Shown: positions 9,255 through 17,982, counted from the stretch's first letter. The stretch is DNA of 64,000 bases from Tribonema minus (GCA_017506865.1 JAFCMP010000009.1:62001-126000), one strand, 5' to 3'. The notes: generated from the sequence alone by a model not told the origin. Translations and numbers: made by a program.

Positions 9255-9965
9255 CTACATACCCATCGCCAGAGCCGCCGCGCGACTCGCGATCTCCAGC
9301 AACAAGGGATCCTGCGGCGCGGCGCGCTCGTTCGCAGCCACAGACGACAGCTGGTCTCCGAGCGCTGCGATGCAGCCGTCCGGGAGAGGCTTCCCGTCGA
9401 ACAGCTTGCCGACATTGCGAGCCAGCATGCAGCCGGTAGCGGTGCATCGGATGTTTCGTACATAATACGCCCCCAGACCGCGGCGCTGAATGCCCCCGAT
9501 GAGCGCGCGGTCGTCTTCTGTCAGGTCGTGCATCGCTGAAGAGTCGCCGCCCCACGCCAGGCGATGCCAGCCCTCCTGCACGTCAATGCCGTACTGCGCA
9601 CACAGCAGACGAAGCGCGCTCGTCACCTTGTCCACTCTCAACCACGCATTTGCGGCGGCCTCATCGATGTAGGAGATCCCTCCGGCGCACAGGACATCCA
9701 AGGTGGCGCCGTGTACATGCGCCTCTTTGATCATCGCGGCTGCAGCGGCTACGACCGTGTTGCCCTCATCGCTCGCGGGCAGCGTGTGCGTGACCGCCAT
9801 CTTTAGCGGCGACCCCGCGCTGTCTTTCAGTATCATCAGCGTCGCGATGCCGTCGGATACGCCGCCGACCACTATCGTGTCCGCGCCTGTCGCGTCGCAC
9901 ACAACGTATTCGCCTTCGCGCACCATGAACTCATGGAGGCCGTTGTCGGCAACGTCGAGGTACAT
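9255..9965 (-). CDS. hypothetical protein, possibly CheD/deamidase-fold
   Basis: 236 residues from ATG 9965. The first half has alternating hydrophobic strands with VVGGVSDGIA and KMAVTHTLPAS, an arrangement like the start of CheD-type glutamine deamidases (GSC, then a G-x-x-H-x-x-LP stretch). The catalytic cysteine is not present at the expected place (VGGVS). It is therefore either an inactive relative or an unrelated protein. The C-terminal half (GGIQRRGLGAYYVRNI, then TATGCMLARNVGKLF) is not recognised. AGTAAATAATGTG-like A/T-rich DNA precedes the start. Confidence 0.4.
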   Translation of the reverse strand: MYLDVADNGLHEFMVREGEYVVCDATGADTIVVGGVSDGIATLMILKDSAGSPLKMAVTHTLPASDEGNTVVAAAAAMIKEAHVHGATLDVLCAGGISYIDEAAANAWLRVDKVTSALRLLCAQYGIDVQEGWHRLAWGGDSSAMHDLTEDDRALIGGIQRRGLGAYYVRNIRCTATGCMLARNVGKLFDGKPLPDGCIAALGDQLSSVAANERAAPQDPLLLEIASRAAALAMGM

Positions 9966-10203
9966 GTTCAGTCACCCTCTGGTCACATTATTTACGGTTG
10001 CTCCGTCATGGTGAGCACGAACGGGCATCGCCACATGTGACACGTCATGATAGTGCATGTGCCGCACGTCTACCGCGTAAATCCGTGCGTGTGTTGTAAG
10101 TCGACCTCTCGTGGGGTAAATCACGACACCTACCTTTTCTCCTTGTTCTTGCTTGTGCCGTGTCACACTTGCACTCACCTTTTTTATGTAAGTGCATGAT
10201 GAA
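9966..10203. promoter_or_regulatory. divergent intergenic region
   Basis: 238 nt separate the minus-strand gene starting at 9965 from the plus-strand metallopeptidase starting at 10204. Next to each start there is A/T-rich DNA (CATTATTTACGG at about 9986; TTTTTTATGTAAG at about 10180), likely core promoters. No other feature seen. Confidence 0.35.
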
Positions 10204-11277
10204 ATGACGGAATCGGAAGAAGCAGGTTTCCAGACACTTGTTGATCTCGTTGACGAGCTCAACATCAGCGCAGGCATTCGAACAGCTGCTCAAGTCATGG
10301 GGGTAATAGAAAAAGCATGTCTAGACCTGACGGCAGTCACCCGGACACACGCGAAAGGCACGCCGGCGCCCCGATCGGTCGCGATCGCAGTGCTCCTCGC
10401 ATACGTGATATCGTCGTTCAGAGTGAGCGTGAACGAGACCATCAGGCGTCTCGGTGTGGTAGGCGCGGAGCACGCACTTCTGCACCCAACGAGTGTATGG
10501 AGTGTCGAGAGCGTCTCGAGGGCTGCCTGCAGAGCTGGACGCGTGCACAGCAACTTAGGTGCAGATGGTGATGAGATTGTCAGAGGCCTTCTCGCCAAGG
10601 CCCACCCTCTGTTGTACGATGGAACATCTGACTTGACCGTGATAAAGGTCCTTCACATAGAGTGCTGGGGCGCCTGCGCGCCTGGAACGTTTGTCGGAGG
10701 CAATTTTGAAGCTGGTTCGAACACAGTGAGAGTTAGAGATGACATCGATCCACTGCTGCTGTACGTGAGCACCATCACAGGATATCCACATCAAGAAGTC
10801 GCGTCGGCCACGCCGAACAGCAAGTGGGTTCTGATGCACGAGCTAGCACATCTCGTCGACCGTGCTGCTGCAGATGCTGTGCGATTGAGGAAGGGGCTCA
10901 TGCGCCTCCTGGATTTCAGCGAGTTTTATAAACCTCTACTCAAGGTGACATTCGAGGAAGCGAACTTCATGTACAGGACCGGTTCGTCTTCTATAGATAA
11001 ACATTCGTTTTTCGCCGCGATGCAGCGCGAGAAAGAGCAGTTGTACGCGAAAGCTATTCAGTCCGAACCATGGGCACCGTGGAGGAAGAAATACGGGATG
11101 ACGAGTGCATCAGAGTTTTTTGCCGAATCGTCAGCGGGATACCTATATCCTACGCTGACGAGTCCGGACTCTGTGTTTGATTCGCTGCAACAGCACAACT
11201 GGCCGACTCACGATTGGCTACGCGACAATGACCCTGAGCTCTTCGCATTCATGGGGATCGTGTACGGCGCATCATGA
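10204..11277 (+). CDS. zincin metallopeptidase (HELAH motif)
   Basis: 357 residues. LMHELAHLVDRAA supplies the HExxH zinc site at about residue 220. SEFFAESSAGYL about 90 residues later supplies a likely third ligand (Glu), an arrangement seen in lethal-factor-like (ATLF/M34-type) and related gluzincin families. A hydrophobic segment near residue 60 (AIAVLLAYVISSF) could be a membrane or core helix. The ATG at 10204 is preferred; a GTG twelve bases upstream is the only alternative. It could process virion proteins or act on a host protein. The family placement rests on motif spacing only. Confidence 0.6.
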   Translation: MTESEEAGFQTLVDLVDELNISAGIRTAAQVMGVIEKACLDLTAVTRTHAKGTPAPRSVAIAVLLAYVISSFRVSVNETIRRLGVVGAEHALLHPTSVWSVESVSRAACRAGRVHSNLGADGDEIVRGLLAKAHPLLYDGTSDLTVIKVLHIECWGACAPGTFVGGNFEAGSNTVRVRDDIDPLLLYVSTITGYPHQEVASATPNSKWVLMHELAHLVDRAAADAVRLRKGLMRLLDFSEFYKPLLKVTFEEANFMYRTGSSSIDKHSFFAAMQREKEQLYAKAIQSEPWAPWRKKYGMTSASEFFAESSAGYLYPTLTSPDSVFDSLQQHNWPTHDWLRDNDPELFAFMGIVYGAS

Positions 11278-11472
11278 ATTGCCAGTCAAGCTCTCATATG
11301 TTGGAAGGTAAGGAGAATGTCTACGTTGACCTATTCCCATGTGGCTCCAAATCAAGCCCAGCAGCAGTAGTGGCGTTGCGTGATGCAGCACAGCTGAGGC
11401 AGTACCAGCTGACGCAGCAGCAACATACAAGCTCATCAGCAGCGCTACTAGGAAGTGTAGCAGCAGTTTAAA
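11278..11472. other. CAG-rich intergenic stretch
   Basis: Contains several CAGCAG tracts and a 65-codon frame overlapping the peptidase stop (ATGA at 11274) whose product is mostly Gln, Ala and Ser. Composition resembles the host-like CAG/CTG regions at 19.9-20.7 and 33.3-34.5 kb more than neighbouring genes. No convincing gene. Confidence 0.4.
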
Positions 11473-11772
11473 TCATCCGGAGCCATGAATGAAAGGCAGC
11501 AGCGCTTTCGTCACTTCGACCTGACGCCGCAGGTCAGACATCTGGCGCCGCATCGAACTCATCTGGCGCTGCATCGAGTTCAACATGTCCATCATCGTGG
11601 GTGCCACCGTCACGGTTCGCGTCGGAGACCCGACCGGAGGCCGGTCGCACTATTGTGGGGCGGTCCCAACGGTGTCCTCCATCGCGTCTATGCGTCGCTT
11701 CCGAGGCAGAACGCGATCCTCGTACAGGATCACATCCATGCCGACGCCGATGACAGTACCTTTTGCGGACAT
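11473..11772 (-). pseudogene. small gene interrupted by an in-frame TAG
   Basis: ATG at 11772 opens a frame of 40 codons to TAG at 11650-11652. The same frame continues without further stops for 58 codons to TGA at 11473-11475. The downstream half is coiled-coil-like with a heptad-like pattern of Met, Leu and Arg (SMQRQMSSMRRQMSDLRRQ). The continuity suggests one 99-residue protein broken by a nonsense change, or stop readthrough. A GC palindrome (CGACCGGAGGCCGGTCG) lies right at the break, like the hairpin clusters in the host part. Function unknown. Confidence 0.45.
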
Positions 11773-11782
11773 TTTATGGCCG

Positions 11783-12019
11783 TCATCGCCGAGAGCGTGG
11801 CAACTCGTCCACGTACTGTGCGTGAAGGGCATTTAGCGCCGCCTGCACGCAAGACGGAAGGATGCCATCCTCGAACGCTGGCTTCAGGCGCTGCTGCCAC
11901 ATGCGCAGGTCGTACTCGTGCCCGGCAGGAGAGCTGTTGAATTCCGTCATCACCACTTCTAGGTGCATCAATGCCACTTCCACGAGGAAGTCATTCAGCG
12001 CTTCTTCATTGATGACCAT
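11783..12019 (-). CDS. small hypothetical protein
   Basis: 78 residues, largely helical (NEEALNDFLVEVALMHLEVV, then DLRMWQQRLKPAFEDGILPS). No family recognised. It starts 43 nt from the divergent gene at 12063, so the two probably share a promoter region. The composition and complete frame support a real gene. Confidence 0.5.
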   Translation of the reverse strand: MVINEEALNDFLVEVALMHLEVVMTEFNSSPAGHEYDLRMWQQRLKPAFEDGILPSCVQAALNALHAQYVDELPRSRR

Positions 12020-12040
12020 AGTGCTGATGACCGTTTGCCG

Positions 12041-12050
12041 TTATAATGTT
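12041..12050 (+). promoter_or_regulatory. candidate late promoter word (TTATAATGTT)
   Basis: CCGTTATAATGTTGCACTAG ends about 13 nt before the ATG at 12063. Matches the ATAAAATRTTG family. Confidence 0.4.
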
Positions 12051-12062
12051 GCACTAGAAAGG

Positions 12063-12392
12063 ATGGGATTGAATCACTCCAAGACGCAGCGCTGCCCGGC
12101 ACGACGTGACGTGGTGCTGCGTTTCAACCTCACGCGACCTGTCGTTCTTCACTGTATTGAAATGAAGGCAGTCAACAGTGCAGTGGACGTGTATCATCAG
12201 TTGGTACCTATGGCGACGCACGCTGTCGTCTTGCGCGTTGAAGAGGATTCGCGCATCAGGGCGATGACGACCTTCAACAACAGGAAGTGGGACGCCACAA
12301 CACTCTGTGCCGGAGAGGGCCACGTGTATGATGTTCATGAGGCGCAGGGCTCGTTGACGTTCACTACGGCGGAACGGGACGGTGCGCCGTGA
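12063..12392 (+). CDS. small hypothetical protein
   Basis: 109 residues from the ATG at 12063. Beta-rich pattern (DVVLRFNLTRPVVLHCIEMK, then THAVVLRVEEDSRI, then GSLTFTTAERDG). No family recognised. The upstream ATAAT-type promoter word decides this start over longer readings. The next plus-strand gene follows after 58 nt. Confidence 0.5.
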   Translation: MGLNHSKTQRCPARRDVVLRFNLTRPVVLHCIEMKAVNSAVDVYHQLVPMATHAVVLRVEEDSRIRAMTTFNNRKWDATTLCAGEGHVYDVHEAQGSLTFTTAERDGAP

Positions 12393-12450
12393 GCCTCGCC
12401 GCGCGCTGCGTAGCGTGAGCGACGTGTTTTTTGTGGCATCCGAACAAAGC

Positions 12451-12912
12451 ATGTTCGCCCTCATGTGCATCGTGCCCGGATTCGACGGGGAGCTCAATGT
12501 GGTGGAAGCGTGCGCGACGTACACGGACCGCGAACGGGCCGAGCGCCACTGCGAGCTCACGGCTCTCGCGCACGGCGAGTTCTACCACGTGGTCGAGCTG
12601 CCCGCACTCGACGCGCCTCCTGCAGAGCTGGCGAAACTGGACGGCGATCACGAGGCGATGCGGGCCGCAATCATCGCACGCAAGAACGCGTTCAAGCAGC
12701 GGGCCGAAGAGGTGCGCACAGAAGCGCGGAGAACAGACAAGTTTGCCGCTGAGCTGCGCAGTGTGGTGGAGTATGCGAAGGGGTTGAGGAGAGATATGTC
12801 AAATCGTGAAGCGATGTCTGAGAAACTGAGTGCACACCTTGCGGAACGGTGCAACGGGGACGTGGCCATGGAAGCCGCATTGAACAGCGCTGGGGAATTG
12901 GTGCTGGGGTGA
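12451..12912 (+). CDS. hypothetical helical protein
   Basis: 153 residues from the first ATG (12451); the frame is open upstream without an ATG. The N-terminal half is compact (LMCIVPGF, then ATYTDRERAERHCELTALAH). The C-terminal half is a charged long helix rich in Ala, Arg and Glu, probably coiled coil. No family recognised. Confidence 0.5.
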   Translation: MFALMCIVPGFDGELNVVEACATYTDRERAERHCELTALAHGEFYHVVELPALDAPPAELAKLDGDHEAMRAAIIARKNAFKQRAEEVRTEARRTDKFAAELRSVVEYAKGLRRDMSNREAMSEKLSAHLAERCNGDVAMEAALNSAGELVLG

Positions 12913-12920
12913 TGTATCAC

Positions 12921-12980
12921 GTCGGAGAGAGTTCGAGAGAGTTCAAGACAATTAGAGACATTTCGAGAGAGTTCAACAGC
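12921..12980 (+). repeat. short tandem TCGAGAGAGTTCAA-like repeat
   Basis: Three imperfect copies of GAGAGAGTTCRA lie between the gene ending at 12912 and the GGGAATT words at 12990. Possible regulatory repeat or simple-sequence expansion. Confidence 0.4.
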
Positions 12981-12989
12981 GGTACGCTC

Positions 12990-13012
12990 AAAATGGGAAT
13001 TTCAATTGGGAT
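12990..13012 (+). promoter_or_regulatory. candidate early promoter words
   Basis: CAAAATGGGAATTTCAATTGGGATG carries both forms of the GGGAAT word, 55-75 nt upstream of the ATG at 13066. Confidence 0.5.
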
Positions 13013-13065
13013 GTTCACACCGCACTCATCCGCCATCACTTTTTTTCACACATATACATATAACG

Positions 13066-13575
13066 ATGATCTCCCTCACGTCCTGCTGCCACCACAACAT
13101 GCGCTTCATGGCTGCCTGCCGAGGGGGTGGCCAGTGGACACGGGCGGAGCTCAACCAACTGGTGGACGCTTGTGAGGAGATACCTGTTCTCGCTGGGGCA
13201 TCAGAGCTCGACCGGGTAGAAGGAGGAGTGTATTGGCCTCACACGGCTGCGAGCAGTGCCTTCTCTTCGAGTTGCCCTCAGGAGGGTCAGCAAATCCGGT
13301 TTGGTGGTGGAGAACCGTCCGACACGCCGTTCAAGACGTTCAAGCCGAAGTGCGGCGTCGAGTTCCAGAAGCTGCTCGCGTTTATGCGGCTCTGCGCGTC
13401 GCTGGGGCACGTCACCTGCTGGACATGCGGGTTTCGCGTTAATGTGGACGGTGGCGGGGAGCGGATCGGCGGCACTCACTGGCTGGTGCGCAAGACATAC
13501 AAGAGCTCCGAATTCAAGCGCTATGGACCCTACCAGTGGTGGCCGCTCGTGCCGATCACAAGTTTGAGTCGATGA
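13066..13575 (+). CDS. hypothetical protein with CxxC pair
   Basis: 169 residues from ATG 13066 (ATG 13099 also possible). Contains CWTCGFRVNVDGG, which may be half of a zinc site, and ends in an aromatic stretch (GPYQWWPLVPI). A compact globular protein of unknown family. The upstream GGGAATT words support expression from here. Confidence 0.45.
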   Translation: MISLTSCCHHNMRFMAACRGGGQWTRAELNQLVDACEEIPVLAGASELDRVEGGVYWPHTAASSAFSSSCPQEGQQIRFGGGEPSDTPFKTFKPKCGVEFQKLLAFMRLCASLGHVTCWTCGFRVNVDGGGERIGGTHWLVRKTYKSSEFKRYGPYQWWPLVPITSLSR

Positions 13576-13702
13576 TCGACGGCATAGGCTTTGAACAATG
13601 CACCCAAATGCAATATGAGTAATTTCTGTCGTTTCTGTGTTATTGTGCTGCTTTTCACATAGTATATTTTGGTCAGCGCCCCCGCACTCCGCATGTGCGC
13701 AT

Positions 13703-14929
13703 TCATGTCAATTCTTCCACATCTGCGCTCGCCCACACAAGACCGGATGACATGAGGCACACTGTGTTGAGGGTGAATACATCAGCGACGCCGCCGATGT
13801 CGGATGCAAGAGCGGGCACGCACTCGTCCAGCTCCACGGTGTACGTCATGCCCGCGGTCAAATAACCGCTGGTGATGCAGACACCGCCCGTAACGTCTGT
13901 GGCATCCGTATCGTATTCGACAATCTTCCCCATGGGTGCAGCATTCCACGATGCGCCGTCGACCGTCCCGTTGAGCAGCAGTTCGTAAAATGCGGCGGTG
14001 GTGCAGGTGATGTGCAGTGCGGACATCCTCGCAAAAGCTCTGCACGCTCCCAGTCTCAGGCTCAAAATTGGATTTGATGAGGCCGAAATGGAGATGTCAC
14101 GCGCAGCGGCGCGCATGCCAACGGAACGGCGTACTCCTCTCGGCACCTGGCCAGAGCTGCTCACGGAACCAGACATCACCTTCATCTCCGCTGCGCCGCC
14201 GGCAGTGCTCTCGAGCTCGAAGCGGACAGGAAGTACCGATGTGCGCACCAAGGCGACGCCTGCGGCCGGATCGAAGCGGTGAATGTAGACGACGCTGCCC
14301 TCGACCAGAACACCCATTTTGGTCGACCCCACACCTGCGGACGTCTCTTGAACAATCAGGATGACGTTGGCCAGCGATGTGTCCAGCGTTGCTTTCGAAA
14401 GGCCTGCGCCGTTGAGTGCGTCCAAGTTCCAATCTGCTTGCGCGACGCGAGTGTCGACCCCTGTGGTACCGTCAGTCGACGCTCGCATAACGACGTACAC
14501 AGCACCATTGTCTACCTCCATAAAGAAGCCATCGCCGCGCGCATCGTCTTCTCTGTCGTCTGCGCAGTCGAACGCCCCGGCCCGCGCCCTGACGCCCGTC
14601 GCCGCCCCCAGCGTCGCCACGACTGTTGTTATTCTTGAGCAACCCGCCGCAGCTATCACGTACCTCTTGCTCTGGAAAACGGCCCTGTCGCCCACACCTG
14701 ACACTTTCAAGCTCATGAAGTCTGCGCCCGCATCCCTCGCGATGGTCGCCGCGCCTGCCGTCTTGCACGTGAAGTCTTCCGTCGCGTCGCTCGTCACGAA
14801 CGACACGTCAAAAATTGGTTGCAAAATGCCAACCTGGGGCGTTGTCGCCATGGAGTTGAGAAAGTTTACGGTTCCATTACTCCCTGCAAGTACGATATTA
14901 CCCGTGGAAATCGTTCCTAGGCCCGACAT
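13703..14929 (-). CDS. virion/fibre-like protein conserved in large DNA viruses and phages
   Basis: 408 residues from ATG 14929. It begins with strings typical of fibre or tail proteins (GNIVLAGSNGTVNFLN). The central part has the order FQSKRYVI..., R.RAGAFD, GFFMEVDNGAVYVVMR, DTRVAQADWNLDALNGAG, then a hydrophobic strand and GVLVEGSVVYIHRFD. This layout is known from a structural protein type in marine giant viruses and phages (family knowledge, unnamed). The promoter word GATAAAATATTGTATCC sits 32-49 nt upstream, matching other structural-type genes. It is probably a particle component; no enzyme motif is present. Confidence 0.6.
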   Translation of the reverse strand: MSGLGTISTGNIVLAGSNGTVNFLNSMATTPQVGILQPIFDVSFVTSDATEDFTCKTAGAATIARDAGADFMSLKVSGVGDRAVFQSKRYVIAAAGCSRITTVVATLGAATGVRARAGAFDCADDREDDARGDGFFMEVDNGAVYVVMRASTDGTTGVDTRVAQADWNLDALNGAGLSKATLDTSLANVILIVQETSAGVGSTKMGVLVEGSVVYIHRFDPAAGVALVRTSVLPVRFELESTAGGAAEMKVMSGSVSSSGQVPRGVRRSVGMRAAARDISISASSNPILSLRLGACRAFARMSALHITCTTAAFYELLLNGTVDGASWNAAPMGKIVEYDTDATDVTGGVCITSGYLTAGMTYTVELDECVPALASDIGGVADVFTLNTVCLMSSGLVWASADVEELT

Positions 14930-14960
14930 CGACCGCAGGAGAGGTAGGGGCGCTTTCACA

Positions 14961-14978
14961 GGATACAATATTTTATCT
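14961..14978 (-). promoter_or_regulatory. candidate late promoter word (GATAAAATATTGTATCC)
   Basis: Minus strand, 32-49 nt upstream of ATG 14929. Almost identical to GATAAAATATTGTGTGCC before the gene at 25816. Confidence 0.55.
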
Positions 14979-15076
14979 GCCACATGAATCTCATGTTTTG
15001 GCCGCGCATCTGCGCTGCAGTGCAGCTGCGCACAGCTGCTCGCTCGAGCTCCAATTCGGGAAGTTATCAAGGCGAA

Positions 15077-16048
15077 TCAAGCGAAATTGGCGTACATGTG
15101 TTCCGTCTTCAGCTCCACCGCCCACCTGTCGCTGCCCCTCTCGCAGTGAAAAGCGTAGGAGTGTCGGCGTGCCGCAGAGGTCACTCGTGACGCGATGTTC
15201 ATCACGTCGCCTGCGTGAACATTCACCACTTCATCGAACAGTGCGACGGGCATCCGCCAGTTTCTCGCCGCGTCATCACGGCCGTGGCAGCTGCTGAGTG
15301 CACCGTCCAACACGATGTACATGCCGATGCCGTGGACCGCGCATTCTCTGTGGATGGTGAATGCGGAGCTTCCAGCGGTGCTGCATGTGCCCGTGTAGAG
15401 GTCGTACTGCTCCAACAAGCCTCTGTCACGGGTGGGCGTCGTGTCATCAAATGACGCCGGCTTCACACTTGCGAACCTGGTGGTGACGTACAACCCGCCT
15501 CTCTTCAGATCTCTAGCGGTCAGAGTGACAGGGGCGAAGAAGGTCTCCACTCGCGTCGGGATGACATGGCAGAGGGGCGCGAGGACGCCTCGTGCACGCA
15601 AGTCGTCGACGACGTCCACGATACCCTCTGCTGATGCAATTGCTCCGACCACTTCGCAGAGCAACGCGTCGAACGCCCCCCCCTCCATGTCGTAAGATGA
15701 CGTCTCCACGATGTGAAACCTGTCTTTGCCGTATTCTCTCAGACAGCGACGTGCCGACTTTGCGCTACTCGCGAGCACTTCGATCCCCGTCAGCGTGCGC
15801 TGCGGGGCGCCATCGAGCACCATGCGCGAAAGGGTGGCGTGCGCTCCGACACCTACCTCGAGCCACCTCCTCGCACGACACGCCGCGATTGCGTCCTTGA
15901 AGTAAGCGTTCCTCGCGCTATCGAAGTTCATGGAGGAGTATCCCTCGTGTGCATATGCGGTACACAAACTCAGTGAGTCGCAATCAGTGTCCGGCTCGCC
16001 GACACGGACACGGCAGCCTCGCGGGGCGATGTCTAGTAGCGCTTGCAT
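15077..16048 (-). CDS. protein arginine methyltransferase-like SAM-dependent methyltransferase
   Basis: 323 residues from ATG 16048. Motif I RWLEVGVGAHATLSRMVL and post-I LTGIEVLA bind SAM. FDALLCEVVGAIASAEGI matches the double-E region of PRMTs (D.(I/L)..E..G...E), although the first glutamate is followed by VVG instead of the usual MG. A beta-barrel-like C-terminal half with a late VELKTEHMYA strand fits the PRMT layout. It may methylate host or viral RNA-binding proteins or histones (inference). Tandem on the same strand with the fibre-like gene, separated by 147 nt. Confidence 0.65.
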   Translation of the reverse strand: MQALLDIAPRGCRVRVGEPDTDCDSLSLCTAYAHEGYSSMNFDSARNAYFKDAIAACRARRWLEVGVGAHATLSRMVLDGAPQRTLTGIEVLASSAKSARRCLREYGKDRFHIVETSSYDMEGGAFDALLCEVVGAIASAEGIVDVVDDLRARGVLAPLCHVIPTRVETFFAPVTLTARDLKRGGLYVTTRFASVKPASFDDTTPTRDRGLLEQYDLYTGTCSTAGSSAFTIHRECAVHGIGMYIVLDGALSSCHGRDDAARNWRMPVALFDEVVNVHAGDVMNIASRVTSAARRHSYAFHCERGSDRWAVELKTEHMYANFA

Positions 16049-16185
16049 CGTTGTGTCATGCGTGACTATACATTTTGTGTCAGTTGCACAAGCACACGAC
16101 GAGCAAGCAAACGACGGTGTGCAAGCAGCAATGCACAAGCAACACACACCAGAGGTGACGTAGCATCATAGTTGCCATTTTGAGA

Positions 16186-16479
16186 TCACTTCCGCCCGAA
16201 AAGTTGAGGGTCGCTCGCAGGCCCGAACGACTTGTGCGTGTAGGCATTCTTGCGGGCGACCTTCGAGAACCCGTACCTCTGCATGCTCCTGGAGAACGCT
16301 TCACGGCTTCCGCCCATGGCGTCTGTCACATCCTGCTTGGAGGTGAAAACTAGCATGTATCCCTTGGTGCCGCGAACCTTTTCGAAGTGCGCCACATCGC
16401 CTCTTAGCGCCACCTCTTGAAGACGAATCAAAAATTTGCCATGTGGAACCACGCTGCCCGGCTTGTTCATCTTGGGCAT
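16186..16479 (-). CDS. minimal HSF-type DNA-binding protein
   Basis: 97 residues, about the length of one heat-shock-factor DNA-binding domain and nothing more. The recognition-helix region AFSRSMQRYGFSKVARKNAY corresponds to the S-F-x-R-Q-L-N-x-Y-G-F-x-K-V signature, and a YTHKSF strand follows as in HSFs. The N-terminal part (FLIRLQEVAL, then FEKVRGTKGYMLVF) matches the first helix and strand. It lacks trimerisation and activation regions, so it could bind heat-shock elements as a competitor or a viral regulator (inference). The ATG at 16479 gives the natural domain start. Confidence 0.65.
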   Translation of the reverse strand: MPKMNKPGSVVPHGKFLIRLQEVALRGDVAHFEKVRGTKGYMLVFTSKQDVTDAMGGSREAFSRSMQRYGFSKVARKNAYTHKSFGPASDPQLFGRK

Positions 16480-16826
16480 GGTTGGACTCGTCGATATGCA
16501 CGTGCTGTGAAAGGTGAGGGCATGGTGTGGTAGAATTTACGAAATGCATGTTTAATGAAACACAGCTGCATGCACGGAATGATCATCATGCTGTGCTGAC
16601 GCACCTTTGCCGTTGATGCTGCTGATGCCCACGCCGGAGGACGCGCAGCGCCGAGATGCTGAGCCTGTTGCTGTGTGTGTCTAACACTGTTGCTGAAGTG
16701 CATGAACACCAACTTCAACTGGGACCTTTTGCAAATTTCAAGTAGGATCTTCGTGCAGCCAGAGCATGAGGCCGAACAAGGCGAACGAACACGCAATCTC
16801 GTTGATTGAACAGTTCTCGTCGCCAT
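16480..16826. other. intergenic, no gene recognised
   Basis: 347 nt upstream of the HSF-like gene and downstream of the next minus-strand gene. It has A/T-rich patches near 16535 (AATTTACGAAATGCATGTTTAATG) but no convincing reading frame. Confidence 0.3.
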
Positions 16827-17735
16827 TTATGCGCGGCACAGCAGTCGAGCGCTGAGGACTGTGACGGCGTCGAAGACGTCGATCTGCACTTGGCCCCGCG
16901 AAGGGAAGCACAGCGTGTAGCCGGGGGGGTAGACGTGAGTGTAGCCACGCGCCTCTGCCGCTTCAGCGAAAGCTGGGGCGGACTGCAGCGCGATGTGCAG
17001 CACTGTCGCTCTCTCGGGGCTCAGGTACCACCCCGTCCCGTCGTACATGGCGAGCAGTCGCTTCTCCGCCGCCTCCAGCAGCTTCTCCCAGTCCAAGGCC
17101 ATCTCTGCGGCGCGCAGGTTGATGCGCGCATGTCGTGGAAGCGTCCCAATCGCTTCTGGCAGAAGGCTGAGGTCGAGGAATCGGGGGTTGCCCACGACCT
17201 CCACACTGAGGGCGTTGAGGTCCGCGGGGAGTCGCATTGCGATCGTCTCATCCGCTTCGAAAACGATGCTCTCACGGGCTCTGAAAGCAAATGCTGACGC
17301 GAATGCGTCATGGACCCTGATGTGCAACACTCCCGGCACGGGCTGCATGTCTGCCATCAGGCTCTGCTCTCCGCTGCTCCACGCCGGCAGAGACAGCATC
17401 GCAAACGGCCGCATGTACACGGTCTTCTTCGATCGGACCAGCCTCGCAAAGTCCGATGCCTCAGATGTGGTGACAGTGGCGAAGCGAAGGATGTCCACGA
17501 CGGTGCGAACGTCTTTCCATGGGAGCAGGTGCCCGCTTGAATCGGCGACAGGCTCCGTGAGCGGGTGTGCGTCCGCAAATACGATGCCGAGGTCGGCAGG
17601 CACGCCGAGCCGCCATCTCATGGCCTCCACGAGCTGCTTTGTGAATCGCGCCTTCCAGGCGACGTCGTGGAGGTTGCAGAAGGCAAACACCAATGTTGGC
17701 AGGCTCTCCACTGCTGATTGTGCTATGCTGCTCAT
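16827..17735 (-). CDS. hypothetical protein
   Basis: 302 residues from ATG 17735. N terminus resembles an F-box-like helix pair (LPTLVFAFCNLHDVAWKARF). The middle contains short hydrophobic repeats (IVFEADETIAMRLPADLNAL, VEVVGNPRFLDLSLLPEAIG) with the look of degenerate leucine-rich repeats. The C terminus is globular. No family recognised. It is followed at 8 nt by another minus-strand small gene, suggesting a short gene cluster. Confidence 0.5.
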   Translation of the reverse strand: MSSIAQSAVESLPTLVFAFCNLHDVAWKARFTKQLVEAMRWRLGVPADLGIVFADAHPLTEPVADSSGHLLPWKDVRTVVDILRFATVTTSEASDFARLVRSKKTVYMRPFAMLSLPAWSSGEQSLMADMQPVPGVLHIRVHDAFASAFAFRARESIVFEADETIAMRLPADLNALSVEVVGNPRFLDLSLLPEAIGTLPRHARINLRAAEMALDWEKLLEAAEKRLLAMYDGTGWYLSPERATVLHIALQSAPAFAEAAEARGYTHVYPPGYTLCFPSRGQVQIDVFDAVTVLSARLLCRA

Positions 17736-17742
17736 CTTGAAT

Positions 17743-17982
17743 TCAGTGAATGAGCTTGGGTGTCAAGAGCTCGCGTATCTCTCTTTTCACCGCCTGCTGC
17801 TGCGTTGCGCTTGCCTGTGTTACTCTTAGCAATGTGGTTGCATTCCATTTAGTGTGCCTACTGTGCTTCTCCAGTTTTTTCAAGTGGGATATTTCATACT
17901 CCAACTTCAACTTCAACATAGGCTTTGGTACCACTTCTTCTTTTCCGGTGGCCGCTGTTGTGGAGTTGTCACGTCTTTCCAT
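17743..17982 (-). CDS. small coiled-coil protein
   Basis: 79 residues from ATG 17982. Basic and helical (LKLKLEYEISHLKKLEKHSR). The start overlaps the end of the upstream gene (17913-18317) by 70 nt in another frame. It is either a true overlapping gene or the result of a frameshift in one longer gene. The upstream protein already ends where its paralogue ends, which favours a separate gene. Confidence 0.4.
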   Translation of the reverse strand: MERRDNSTTAATGKEEVVPKPMLKLKLEYEISHLKKLEKHSRHTKWNATTLLRVTQASATQQQAVKREIRELLTPKLIH

